A stretch of 64,000 bases of DNA from NCBI GenBank assembly GCA_963575745.1, contig CAUYUJ010015695.1:126001-190000 (forward strand), in the 5' to 3' direction. Of this stretch, positions 19,801 through 27,777 are shown one piece after another. Position 1 is the stretch's first letter, and each line of letters starts with the position of its first letter. The position numbers and the translations under genes are program-made. The DNA comes from Prorocentrum cordatum (lineage: Eukaryota > Sar > Dinophyceae > Prorocentrales > Prorocentraceae). The notes below the pieces were generated by a model. The model was not told the origin of the DNA, did no database searches, and saw only the letters and a list, made by a program, of their open reading frames with translations.

Positions 19801-22800
19801 CGTGATTGCCTCCAGACTAACCCTCCTGATTGTTTCCTCCCTTGAGTGATCTGATGATTCAGCGGACTGATCATGATCCAAGACAGGGAAATCGGGAAGC
19901 ATAGCTGGTTGTCTGCCATACAGCGCATTGTACGGAGACACTTCATTGTAGAAGGTAAATGCGTTGCTGGCAAACAAGGCTTCATGTAAAAGACGAGTGA
20001 AATTCAGAGGAATATTTAATCTATTCAATTCTTCTCCCATCACGTGTATGAGGTGTCGCAGGATGCCGTTCCTAGCTTCGATAGTCGTGGCGTGTTGGCC
20101 ACGCGCTCGGATACGAAGCTCTGTTCCCTTAGCCTTGAGGATGGCCTTTGCTGTATCGTTATTCAGTGCTCCTTCCCCATCGGAGTATAAGATTTTAGCA
20201 GGGCCGTGTTGCATCCAAGTTGTGTGATAGGCATCGAGAACAGTATGCATGGTCTTATCAGGAATCTCTGTGCCGGCTGCCCAGCGAATACAACGGTCGA
20301 TGATGTGAAAAACAATATGTTCCTGCTTGTAAAAGAAAAGATCACATTCGACTTCCTCGTTGAAACGTCCTGGCAGTGACACAGAAGGCATCACCGTGTT
20401 GCCTGGTTTGTCCCAGGCTCGACATTCTCTACACGAGTCGCAAATGCCTTTGATCAGACTCAAACGGGTTTCACCCAGACCAACCTTAGTTAGAATCATC
20501 CGCATTTTTGGCTCCTTGGCATGAAACCATCTCAAGTGGAGTTTGCGGAGTTCTCGCTGCACTACAGCTGGGTCAAAGCTGCGCAGGTTTTGGAGGCTGA
20601 GCTGAACGTCGAAGCGAGTCCAATCAGGGAGCCTTGGCCTTGGCCTCGGCTCTGCTTGAGGCTGCGGCGGTGGTGGAGGATCTCCTCCCTCCATGCGTCC
20701 GCGCCTTGCTGCAACTTGTGGCAGTCTACGGTGATCGTCAGAGCTGCCAGCGCCAGTGTTGCCACCATTAGCCCCTTCGGCTCTGGTGATGTCATGGCTG
20801 CTGGCGCCTGCGGTTGGATCGCCCTCACCAGGCCGTGGCGGCCTAGGCGCGCGCATGCGCGCTCTCGCGGCCGGCGCCGCTTTTGCGGCTGGCGCCGCTT
20901 CTGCGGCTGGAGCCGCTTCCGCGGCTGGCGCCGCAGGAGCGGCTTGCCCCGCCGGGCGCGGCTGGCCAAAGTTATCTGGCAGCTTCCATTTTTCGGCGAA
21001 TCTGCATTGGCCAGATATCTTGGTGTGGTGAGGATTGCTCTTCTGATATTCCTTCTTACAGCTTGGACAGTCCCAATAGTATGGTTCAACATCATACCAC
21101 CGACACATCTTCGGATCCCTGCTGTGCTTTGGTGATTGCTTGTAGTTGTTGTCCACACAGCCAGGGCACCCAAGACCGCCAGGTGGTGGTCGCCAGATTT
21201 CTCCGTTTGGGTGTCTCCGGATTGTTGGGTCGTCCAAGTCGTAGCCAGCACTGTTTGTTACGAACGCATAGCTGCGTTCGCGATTCGCGAATGGATCGCG
21301 ACCGTAAGCAAACAGGTCTTTGGCGATTTGCACCGCATCAACGATCAGTGACTGCATTCTGTAGGTATACTGTGCCGCCCTTGCTAGTTCTTTGTTACAA
21401 GCATTGGCGTGCACATGATTACCTGGACAACGCTTGCCTCTGAAAGGTGCCAACAACTCTTCTTTGTTTGCCATCATCTGTGTTGGCTTGCGGATGTATT
21501 GTCCAAATGAATCTTTGAGACCAGTCGTGCACTGATCAATAATCGTTTGGCAAGTGACCTTGCGTTGTGCCAGTTCCTTCCATGGCTGGATCTCATCCAC
21601 CCACGTGCCCATTGGTTGTTCCCTGAGAAAGAAACGTCTTAGGTCGTCTTGTAATAGAGCGACTGTTCCACAGAACGTGATGTGAGGCAGGTCCTCTTTG
21701 TGGTGTTTAAGCCACGTATCATGATTGACCTGTGCATTGAAATAGGAAGGAAGTCCAGTAGTTCTGCAGCTTGGCTGCAGAATCGTGATCTTGACAAAGC
21801 AAGTCTTGAGGTAGTGGAGGACTGCTCTTTGTACTTCCGAGTTTCCAAGGTCAACCATAGATATCTTGTCAAGGTTCCCGCCTGACGAGAGTCCCCTCTT
21901 GAAGGCTAATATGGATATACCACCCTTGCCCCCACATAATTCAAGCATGTCCACTTGATTGTTTCTGCCGTAGCATAATGACTGGACCATCGAGAAGACA
22001 TCAGCATGTGAGTCAGCGGGTTGCCCCGCCGGTAACATCATGAAGATGTCCTCTGATTCGCTGTCCGAGTCCGAGTCGTCAAGAGGAACGTCGTTGAAAT
22101 ATGTGGAGCAGTCAAGCCCTTTGAGGTCCTCTCCACAGTCGTCGTTACCGTCTTCCACTTTCTTCGGGACTTTCTTCGGTTTGATGCCGGCCTCTTTGTC
22201 AGCTTTCTGCTTTTCTTTCTGTTTTATCCTGGCATCAGTGGGCAACGCAGTTTCCGCGGAGAGATCCGCTGCGGAGGAATCCGCTGTTAAGTCAGGAAAT
22301 GGCGGAATTTCAGGAAGGTTGTTGGTGGGTCGCGTTTGGCAACGCTCAATCGAAGGGGGAGGAGATCGATCGTCGTCGACGATCGTCACACGCTTTGGGC
22401 GTGGCCTTCGCGACTCACCGTCGCCATGAAGAACTGGAGCCGGAGGCTCCCAGTATAGCCGAGTACTGATGTTTGTAACCCCATCAGGTAATGGAGCTAC
22501 ATAATTGCACCCAGTTGGCTGATCCTGGATTCTGATATCTTGAACGATCTTATTCGTGTCCAGGTCGGTCGTGACTCTACGAACAACATGGTCCCATTGA
22601 GGGCCCTTTTGTGGACATTGGACGTAGTGTCTGACCTTTTTGTCAACGCGAGTACACACACTGAGGTGTACCGCACTCCGCTCATTCCTGATCATGTTGG
22701 CTTTATCGAGTTGATCAAGGAAGCGTGCAATAATGATAGCCAAAGTTTTATACCGAAACTCGGCACGTTGCTGATCTTGGCCATACCAATCCAAATCATG

Positions 22801-23193
22801 CTCCTTGTGTGAGCCACAAGTACATTTCCATAAGTTTATCGGTATATGAGGACAAGATGTAGCAACTTGTATATAAGAACCACTGGGATATTTACTGGAT
22901 CGGTCAAACTTGATACCGAAATGACAGAGTCTCATTCGTATAATGCTTAGCTTCAAATCTTCGATAACATCTTTGATCGGACCCTGTTTCCAGAAATACC
23001 CGGGTGGCCCCAGGATAACTATCTGCATTCTCAGAGCACGCGCTTTGATCAGGAGATTTTGTATACGTTGATAGTGTGGTCCCGCCCTCTTTCCTGGAGT
23101 ACGAACGTACCAATCAGAGGGTGTGGCCACCCACAACATATTGTAGTCTCCTGCCAACAAATTTCCCAAATACTGTGTTCCAGTTGAAGTCAT
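16795..23193 (-). CDS. pol: E3 pol: methyltransferase-like region, integrase, reverse transcriptase, RNase H
   Basis: 2132 residues from the ATG at 23193. The frame is open a further 67 codons upstream to the UGA of the second ORF, so the real product is probably a readthrough extension. Residues 1-210 are a conserved region of unknown role. About 410-600: VDMLELCGGKGGIS, resembling the S-adenosylmethionine loop of class I methyltransferases. About 670-715: paired CxxC motifs. About 880-925: HHCC integrase zinc site (H...H...CDSCREC). About 950-1040: integrase core with ECDLFF, SDGEGAL and TTIEARNG (D, D, E). About 1600-1770: RT with LDINMAFLKGL and AKHVDDI, where His replaces the usual Tyr of YVDD. 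About 1950-2100: RNase H (SSYSAETLAAA). It makes and integrates the element's cDNA. Confidence 0.93.
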   Translation of the reverse strand: MTSTGTQYLGNLLAGDYNMLWVATPSDWYVRTPGKRAGPHYQRIQNLLIKARALRMQIVILGPPGYFWKQGPIKDVIEDLKLSIIRMRLCHFGIKFDRSSKYPSGSYIQVATSCPHIPINLWKCTCGSHKEHDLDWYGQDQQRAEFRYKTLAIIIARFLDQLDKANMIRNERSAVHLSVCTRVDKKVRHYVQCPQKGPQWDHVVRRVTTDLDTNKIVQDIRIQDQPTGCNYVAPLPDGVTNISTRLYWEPPAPVLHGDGESRRPRPKRVTIVDDDRSPPPSIERCQTRPTNNLPEIPPFPDLTADSSAADLSAETALPTDARIKQKEKQKADKEAGIKPKKVPKKVEDGNDDCGEDLKGLDCSTYFNDVPLDDSDSDSESEDIFMMLPAGQPADSHADVFSMVQSLCYGRNNQVDMLELCGGKGGISILAFKRGLSSGGNLDKISMVDLGNSEVQRAVLHYLKTCFVKITILQPSCRTTGLPSYFNAQVNHDTWLKHHKEDLPHITFCGTVALLQDDLRRFFLREQPMGTWVDEIQPWKELAQRKVTCQTIIDQCTTGLKDSFGQYIRKPTQMMANKEELLAPFRGKRCPGNHVHANACNKELARAAQYTYRMQSLIVDAVQIAKDLFAYGRDPFANRERSYAFVTNSAGYDLDDPTIRRHPNGEIWRPPPGGLGCPGCVDNNYKQSPKHSRDPKMCRWYDVEPYYWDCPSCKKEYQKSNPHHTKISGQCRFAEKWKLPDNFGQPRPAGQAAPAAPAAEAAPAAEAAPAAKAAPAARARMRAPRPPRPGEGDPTAGASSHDITRAEGANGGNTGAGSSDDHRRLPQVAARRGRMEGGDPPPPPQPQAEPRPRPRLPDWTRFDVQLSLQNLRSFDPAVVQRELRKLHLRWFHAKEPKMRMILTKVGLGETRLSLIKGICDSCRECRAWDKPGNTVMPSVSLPGRFNEEVECDLFFYKQEHIVFHIIDRCIRWAAGTEIPDKTMHTVLDAYHTTWMQHGPAKILYSDGEGALNNDTAKAILKAKGTELRIRARGQHATTIEARNGILRHLIHVMGEELNRLNIPLNFTRLLHEALFASNAFTFYNEVSPYNALYGRQPAMLPDFPVLDHDQSAESSDHSREETIRRVSLEAITQATAVAKTNRALRTKTTATGEFHYKEGDLVDYHRPTTTKDDWGGWSGPYPVIRNEPDRGQVIVKVGSREVRVQYPDTRHTLYIEALMVREIGSDNTALRTVLAFIAGLPAGKPAMTFGYLPAKQGRLQMTAASRLSPKVHLALQYLIRNYFRIENVVAVRLAKSLTKLPAAPYADSCTLVHYDNDVTPGFHYYEADGTALNIYDITGSTHSRIIQCLKSRKPSAGFDRDLTKFEELADGPPPSESPPAAAPEEPPTENDGRLPTIIEETEEDLDAFVLKSWYAELMDDRTLFEADTEEVMHAVPTYMTDTQCVLVSTTCEDVQGHLPERGHPPGYDMDTSYYVPLCSTDPDSKYDLDSDEHGKYIELCFTADMSKVVLSEQQHRLLDDSSVTTMRVYVSAASKRAVVVKEDDLLTKADIQANPVKVSKALYTELKTWLDNKCFQMTDLSKASNIMTSRYVYKWKFVKNEKGEMERTIRLRLVLRGFMDLEAFDVEAFSGTARRSSQRLLASSAACNKAWIIASLDINMAFLKGLTYSELAAATGEKERVVCFTLPPGSAAVLRTLPGFESYDESKHCLRCLKPGTGTKDAPRAFSLKLRSITRSFGLQPTSYDEEFEMSPNLLTAKHVDDINMTGKEDAIDKYVKCVEDTFGKCKLNKHTYTNCAVRYNKTDDGSVTLDQDEYIKQLRPITHPELTGADPESKATKTISDMFVSLRGALAYALITQVWLMVYVVSLQRIQEPTNIQVRRLNAVTRKLQAGPKKIVYQAMTPTGEVDLHSDSGYRRLNGDEDDEVKGYGIRGANLLRRGHTQAGKPVVHLVDAYCKSHRLQVRSSYSAETLAAAHNLEDCYPTIVTLHELHSGPLTPTQLKNILEMGGLCIKVTLTIDAESVFKSLSSKDLKKPTECTLLGHISWIRQMMERGIVESVQWCDTRDMTADGHTKGSIDRALLLQVMAGQQSFKHELKKHTPYRAGRSSQDGPASRASGETRVQVRSSSEETRR
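18804..18817 (-). repeat. Micro-hairpin in E3 pol (GCGGG-TGAC-CCCGC)
   Basis: Perfect 5-bp stem with coding-strand loop GUCA, in frame inside pol. Further pol copies: 19460-19473 (loop TTTC) and 22016-22029 (loop TTGC). Confidence 0.8.
20867..20952 (-). repeat. Five micro-hairpins at exact 18-bp spacing in E3 pol
   Basis: Hairpins start at 20867, 20885, 20903, 20921 and 20939, each a 14-bp hairpin plus a 4-base spacer. Stems are GCGGC/GCCGC in the first four; the fifth has one mismatch. Loops are CGGC, TGGC, TGGA, TGGC and TTGC. The block encodes alanine/proline repeats (AAPAA units) in a linker between the CxxC region and the integrase. Confidence 0.85.
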
Positions 23194-23394
23194 TACCTCA
23201 TTATGGGTAATCCGGTCGCATATATATCCACGGGTTCGGAGTTCAGCGCAAGCTGTGCGAATATCTTCGATGACAAGACATTTTGAATGATATTTTTCCT
23301 CTCGGGCCTCAGCGCGGCCAACGTATGTAGCGAGGAGGCCGGTATTCGGCTTCTCTTCGCAAGCGAGCGCCGCCGGCGCGCCCGCCTGCCCCCG
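23194..23394 (-). other. pol: Open, conserved in-frame link between the UGA and the pol ATG
   Basis: 67 codons between the UGA at 23395-23397 and the ATG at 23193 contain no stop and lie in the frame of both neighbours. The encoded IRTACAELRTRGYICDRITH is matched in E1 by IRTACAELRARGYMCDRITH (about 41900-42000). A non-translated spacer would not be expected to keep its amino-acid sequence, so this stretch is most likely translated by stop-codon readthrough. Confidence 0.8.
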
Positions 23395-23397
23395 TCA
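23359..23397 (-). promoter_or_regulatory. UGA-CGG stop with downstream stem-loop: predicted translational readthrough signal
   Basis: The second ORF ends UGA CGG. Five nucleotides after the UGA begins a 12-bp stem: GCAGGCGGGCGC (23378-23389) pairs with GCGCTCGCTTGC (23359-23370), two pairs being G-U, around a 7-nt loop. UGA-CGG followed by a nearby stem is the class of leaky stop known from several plus-strand RNA viruses. E1 keeps both the TGACGGGGGCAGGCG block and a 9-bp version of the stem (42172-42210). Confidence 0.75.
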
Positions 23398-26300
23398 GCG
23401 GCGGTCGTGTGACCACGTTGCCGTCTGACTCGGGGGCATGCTGTTAGCGGATGGCTCCGCAGGAGTCGCTGGTGCGGCTACGCTCACGATCTCCACGCGG
23501 GTTGGCCCCGCAGAGTCCGACGAACCTCCGCCCGTGTAGCTTGGTGGTGGTGGCGGTGACGCGGGTGGCCCCGCTTGGTCCTCAGGTGTCCATTTATTCA
23601 CCGCCTCCTGGACTGCCCAGAATATCTTAGACTTCAGGGCATCCTTCATATGTGGCCAGGTCCCTTCGGGACACTGTTGGCCCTCCCACCAGCTGTTCAG
23701 CGTCCTGTCCACGATCAAACGGGTCGTGTCTTCCAGGAGCTGCTTGTCGAAGTACGGCTCGACAATGTACGTATCGGTCGTGACGGTCATGGACTGTCCC
23801 GTCGCGGGTGGCCCCGCTGTTGCTTCGGCGGGTGGCCCCGCACTTGCTCCAGCGGGTGGCCCCGCACTGACGGGGTCCTCTTCGTTCTCCGTCTCGGTAT
23901 AGCCATCTCGACTGCTGCGGATTGCGAAGGTGTTCGTGACCGTCTGGCTTTTAGCCCCGTCATACAAACCGCAGGGAATCGCGAGATGTCCCGAGGGAGT
24001 TTTCTTCGCCTTCAGGACCTTGGCGCCCCTTCCCAGCTTCAGGGTGTAGTCACCGCTGGGGAAGATAACCTTCTGGTAGCCTGGCTTCAGCACGATGATC
24101 GCGCCACGTGCTTCCATGGCTCCTAGGCCCCAGATGGCCGGGAGATTGGCACCCGAGCCTTCTGCGATGTTGGAGGCATACTCCTCGATACGGGGGCTTG
24201 CCTCATTGGCATATTGTACCCCGATCTTGAAGTTGCCCATCTTCCGACATATCGCAGCGCCCTCACCAACACCATTGATGTAGAGGGTCTTGCTCAGGGT
24301 GCATATGGCAGGTCTATGATTGTACCTGGCCATAATCTCCTGGAAGGTTCGCGCCGTATTGGATCCAATGATGTTCACGTTGGACCCAATGTCTAGCATG
24401 AACGAGATGCAGGGCATACCGTCTTCGTCAGGGAAGAATGTCCCATTTCGCGCTGCCAGAGCCATTGTACCATGGTCATTGGTGTGGTACGTGATCTGCG
24501 AACCGAGTGTACCTTTCAACAGGCGCTGTTCAAGCACCCATTGGCTCATGGTTAGCTCGGTGCACCACATCTGCTCATATTGGCGGCGCTCCTCCACGGT
24601 AATTGGTTCCTGTTCAAGAACCCAATAATTCGCAGATAGTGTGGACATCCATTCACCTCCTGGCGGCAGCGTGTCCGTGTCGTCACGTGCATAGGTCAGC
24701 CCCTCTGTATCGATCATGAATGTGGTATGGAACTGGGCTGCCTCCGCGCTCTCAGCGCTTGCCCGGCTCCTAGCGCTGACCGGGCTTGCCACACGCGAGG
24801 TCCTGGTTGATCCAGTTGGCCTTCGAGTCCCGCCTCCGCTCCGGCCACTCCGCCTGATGTTGGCCTCCATTGCCCTCAGGAATCCTGGATTTGGAGGTCC
24901 ATTTGCGGGTGGCCCCGCTTTGGCGGCGGGAGCCGCTTCAGCGGGTGGCCACGCAGCTGGGGGCTCCTGCGCTCGAAGCGTAGGCAGGATTGGCATCTGG
25001 ATGCCTTGTTCTGGCGCTGGCCAGGGGTATGCCTGTGCAGCTGGGGCACGTGCGGATGGCTCCGCCGATTGCGCGGCTCGAGCTTCCAGTGCCTCCACTG
25101 CTTCACGTAGCCGACGCATTTCCCGGGCATCTGCCACGTACCTTTCCTGCTGGCGCGCTTGTTCCGATTCAGCGTCGCGCTGTCCAGCATACGGGAAGTG
25201 TGCTATAACTATGCCCGGCCCACGACACACAGCGCAGGGGGCCTCGTTCGGCGCACCTGGTCGCTGATTGCGGACGTGCTGCTGTGCAACACGATCCCAG
25301 CATATATCGTGGAAGAAGTGCCCACACGCCAGTCTCCACACTATAGTGCCCATCTCGTAGTTGTCCATACAGATTGGGCACTGTGTGAAGTTGTAGTCTG
25401 AAATGACTGGAGCAGGCACGTCTGGGCGAGTCCGAGCTTGGCGCTCGAAAGTGGTTTCGCCCTCCCGATATGGCGTCGGTGGCGGCCGTCTATCTGGCCG
25501 TTCAGCGGGTGGCCCCGCGTCTGCGGGTGTCCCCGCTTGGGTCTCACGCTCAATCCTTCTCTGGATCGCGCGTTGTTGGCGCAGCCTGGTGTTGTCCCGA
25601 GCCTGCTGCCTAGATGCCAGTATCGCTTGCTGCGTGTTGTGCACGTCGCGGATGTAGTCTGGCATGCTGCCCATAGCGGCTGGCACCGCGAGACCAGCTG
25701 GCTGAACTACGGTCTCGGGGTCCGTCGGCGTGGGCATGTAGGCGTAGTGCGGCATAGACTGCGCATCGACCGCTCGTGTAAACTGCAAACGAAACATCTC
25801 ATTGGCTAAATTCCGAGTGTATTCGTTCGCAGGTGGCCCCGCAATCATAGGAGTGTTATTCATCTGCGCGTAGTACTCCGGGTACATCGGCGCGTCCATG
25901 GCCTGTGCCTCTGCTGGTCCATGATTGTCCCATCCATATATTGGGTGTGATGCTATTCCTGGAATAAACACCTGTCGATATGGATTCGTGGGATCAGCAT
26001 TTGGAGCATCTTCAGAAGTCCAGCTCCAGAGAGGCCGAAAGTCGCCATGATTCGTAACATCTATGTTGCGGTTCCGCAACAGGCTGGGCACTCTGTCAGC
26101 TTGTTGCTGCAGAAAGGTAGCCTGTGCTCTTAAGTTGGCTGCCCGACGTTCGTAGTCTGAACCTTGCTGTCCGTCAGCGGGTGGCCCCGCATGTGCGGGT
26201 GGCTCCGCAGGCGTTCGCTCGGCGGGTGTCCCCGCAGCCACTCCTCCTTCACTACCCCTCGGAGTGCCAAAGGGAGTGGTCGCCTGGAGTGCTGCTGCGA

Positions 26301-27777
26301 GCGCCGGATTCCCGCGAATCGCCTGGAGTCTTTGCCACAAGCTGTTCTCGCTCGTTTCAGACGGCGGAGTCCGAAACGGCGAGCCACCATCTGAGCCGCC
26401 CATAGGGACAAACCTCGCACCTCCAGCCTGCTGCGGAGGGCGTTGTGGTTGTGGTCCTAGGACGCCTGGTGGCCCCGCAGGAGTGCGCAGGTTCCTCTGC
26501 TGTGCGTCTTGGATACCTGTATGCACTGCCCACGGGTCAGCACGATATAGCTGATCGGTCAGTCCAGAGACGTCGGCTGGTGTCAAGTAGCTGTTGAGGG
26601 CCTGGACCCATGTCTGCTGATCCGGCCTCCAAGGAGATGCTACCGTTGCTACTGGTGTGACCACTTGTTGCCATGAACCGTCCGAGGTGTCTACCGCGGG
26701 TGTCCCCGCACCTGCGGGTGGCCCCGCTTCAGGCATGACCTCGTCTTCCTGGGCATTTATCATGAGGACCGTCTGTGTGTCGTACGGTCGTGGAGCAACA
26801 TCTTGCTCGGTCATGATCAAGTTGAATGGACGACCGTCCGTCTTAGACCAGCCCTTTAGGTACATGGCGTGATCTTCCATTACACCCAGAGTTCTGTCAC
26901 ATAATTTAAGTGGCAGGTAGTCATCGGTGCGAATCCTGTCCGCGGGTTGGCCCCGCCTCCGCGACTTGTCATAAGCCAGCGGATTGCTCCAGGCTTCACC
27001 GACCCGATATTTCGCAATGCTCACAATCTGGAGGATATGATCGGGCGGTATACGGCCGTCGTGGCCCCGTGTCATGACGATGTCATTTGCTGACCTCCAT
27101 ATGGAAAAGCCACTGGACAGCATCTTGTTGATGCTGCAGAATATGAGCACCTCCGAGTCAGGACGGATGCCCGATTGAATCCTCGGGTCGCCCGGGAGGT
27201 AGGGGCAGCCGTGTACAAATTGGCGCCCCCCCTTCCTTTTAGGGTTGTCCTGTGCGAGGCATGAAAGGCCATTAGCAAGGATGTCTTTGACATACTCCCA
27301 CTGTGTCCCGTGGATGAAATACACTGGGTCGTCTGGTTCTTTCATCCATGTTGTGATCGGCTTATAAAGCGACTCGGGACAGTGGATGCCTGGGCTGCTG
27401 TGGCCGTTCGTGGCTCTGATGAAGTACTGTGGCCTGCGTGCCGTTGGTCGAAACCTGGGAGGCAGCAGCATGCTGTCATCAACGCACTTCATCTGGAGCC
27501 TGCCCTTCTGCATGCCGTGATGGTCAATCATCTCACAGCAGTTTAGCAGCACCCAATACACGTATGACGTGTGGGGCCTGCCCTTGATCAGCACCTCGTG
27601 CATTTCACGATAGCCTTTCCACTGATCATTTTCAGTCCAGTTTGTCAGCAAATCGTCAACAACAACCCAGCCATCGTATGGATCGAAAGTGCTAATCTTT
27701 TCGAAGTGTCGGCTGAATCCGTCCTTCCAATACGGACTATGGCGTAGGGCTGTAGAGAACCATGCTTGACACCTTGG
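23395..27777 (-). CDS. E3 second ORF: Tpt1/KptA-like domain, RING-H2 finger, aspartic protease
   Basis: Open from just after a TGA at 27778-27780, overlapping the end of gag by 41 nt in another frame. There is no ATG before the first domain, so it is probably reached by frameshifting from gag. Residues about 1-250 match Tpt1/KptA RNA 2'-phosphotransferase: STALRHSP, FDPYDGWVVVDDLL, YFIRATNGHSSPG, YFIHGTQWEYVKDILANGL, SGIRPDSEVLIF and WRSANDIVMTRGHDGRIPP. The Arg-His-Arg-Arg catalytic set is complete. About 800-855: RING-H2 (CPIC...CGHFFHDIC...CAVC). About 1120-1240: aspartic protease with FMLDIGSNVNIIG and a later LPAIWGLGAM. Linkers are full of AGPPA-type pentapeptides encoded by micro-hairpins. 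The frame ends at the UGA-CGG readthrough site leading into pol. Confidence 0.85.
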   Translation of the reverse strand, partial: PRCQAWFSTALRHSPYWKDGFSRHFEKISTFDPYDGWVVVDDLLTNWTENDQWKGYREMHEVLIKGRPHTSYVYWVLLNCCEMIDHHGMQKGRLQMKCVDDSMLLPPRFRPTARRPQYFIRATNGHSSPGIHCPESLYKPITTWMKEPDDPVYFIHGTQWEYVKDILANGLSCLAQDNPKRKGGRQFVHGCPYLPGDPRIQSGIRPDSEVLIFCSINKMLSSGFSIWRSANDIVMTRGHDGRIPPDHILQIVSIAKYRVGEAWSNPLAYDKSRRRGQPADRIRTDDYLPLKLCDRTLGVMEDHAMYLKGWSKTDGRPFNLIMTEQDVAPRPYDTQTVLMINAQEDEVMPEAGPPAGAGTPAVDTSDGSWQQVVTPVATVASPWRPDQQTWVQALNSYLTPADVSGLTDQLYRADPWAVHTGIQDAQQRNLRTPAGPPGVLGPQPQRPPQQAGGARFVPMGGSDGGSPFRTPPSETSENSLWQRLQAIRGNPALAAALQATTPFGTPRGSEGGVAAGTPAERTPAEPPAHAGPPADGQQGSDYERRAANLRAQATFLQQQADRVPSLLRNRNIDVTNHGDFRPLWSWTSEDAPNADPTNPYRQVFIPGIASHPIYGWDNHGPAEAQAMDAPMYPEYYAQMNNTPMIAGPPANEYTRNLANEMFRLQFTRAVDAQSMPHYAYMPTPTDPETVVQPAGLAVPAAMGSMPDYIRDVHNTQQAILASRQQARDNTRLRQQRAIQRRIERETQAGTPADAGPPAERPDRRPPPTPYREGETTFERQARTRPDVPAPVISDYNFTQCPICMDNYEMGTIVWRLACGHFFHDICWDRVAQQHVRNQRPGAPNEAPCAVCRGPGIVIAHFPYAGQRDAESEQARQQERYVADAREMRRLREAVEALEARAAQSAEPSARAPAAQAYPWPAPEQGIQMPILPTLRAQEPPAAWPPAEAAPAAKAGPPANGPPNPGFLRAMEANIRRSGRSGGGTRRPTGSTRTSRVASPVSARSRASAESAEAAQFHTTFMIDTEGLTYARDDTDTLPPGGEWMSTLSANYWVLEQEPITVEERRQYEQMWCTELTMSQWVLEQRLLKGTLGSQITYHTNDHGTMALAARNGTFFPDEDGMPCISFMLDIGSNVNIIGSNTARTFQEIMARYNHRPAICTLSKTLYINGVGEGAAICRKMGNFKIGVQYANEASPRIEEYASNIAEGSGANLPAIWGLGAMEARGAIIVLKPGYQKVIFPSGDYTLKLGRGAKVLKAKKTPSGHLAIPCGLYDGAKSQTVTNTFAIRSSRDGYTETENEEDPVSAGPPAGASAGPPAEATAGPPATGQSMTVTTDTYIVEPYFDKQLLEDTTRLIVDRTLNSWWEGQQCPEGTWPHMKDALKSKIFWAVQEAVNKWTPEDQAGPPASPPPPPSYTGGGSSDSAGPTRVEIVSVAAPATPAEPSANSMPPSQTATWSHDRR
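25505..25536 (-). repeat. Pair of micro-hairpins, 18-bp spaced, in the E3 second ORF
   Basis: GCGGG-TGGC-CCCGC (25505-25518) and GCGGG-TGTC-CCCGC (25523-25536). They encode AGTPADAGPPA in frame. Similar 18-bp pairs occur near 26178 and 26698. Confidence 0.8.

Noticed and set aside
20867-20952. Regularly spaced hairpins resembling a CRISPR array
   Set aside because: The unit is 18 bp with 4-base spacers inside a eukaryotic ORF; there are no unique spacers and no cas genes.
20521-21443. Plus-strand ORFs of 186-204 codons opposite E3 pol
   Set aside because: They are antisense shadows of a GC-rich coding region with clear minus-strand domains.
24900-25400. RING finger as a host ubiquitin-ligase gene
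   Set aside because: It lies inside a continuous frame with protease and Tpt1 domains between two identical LTRs, and is shared with E1.
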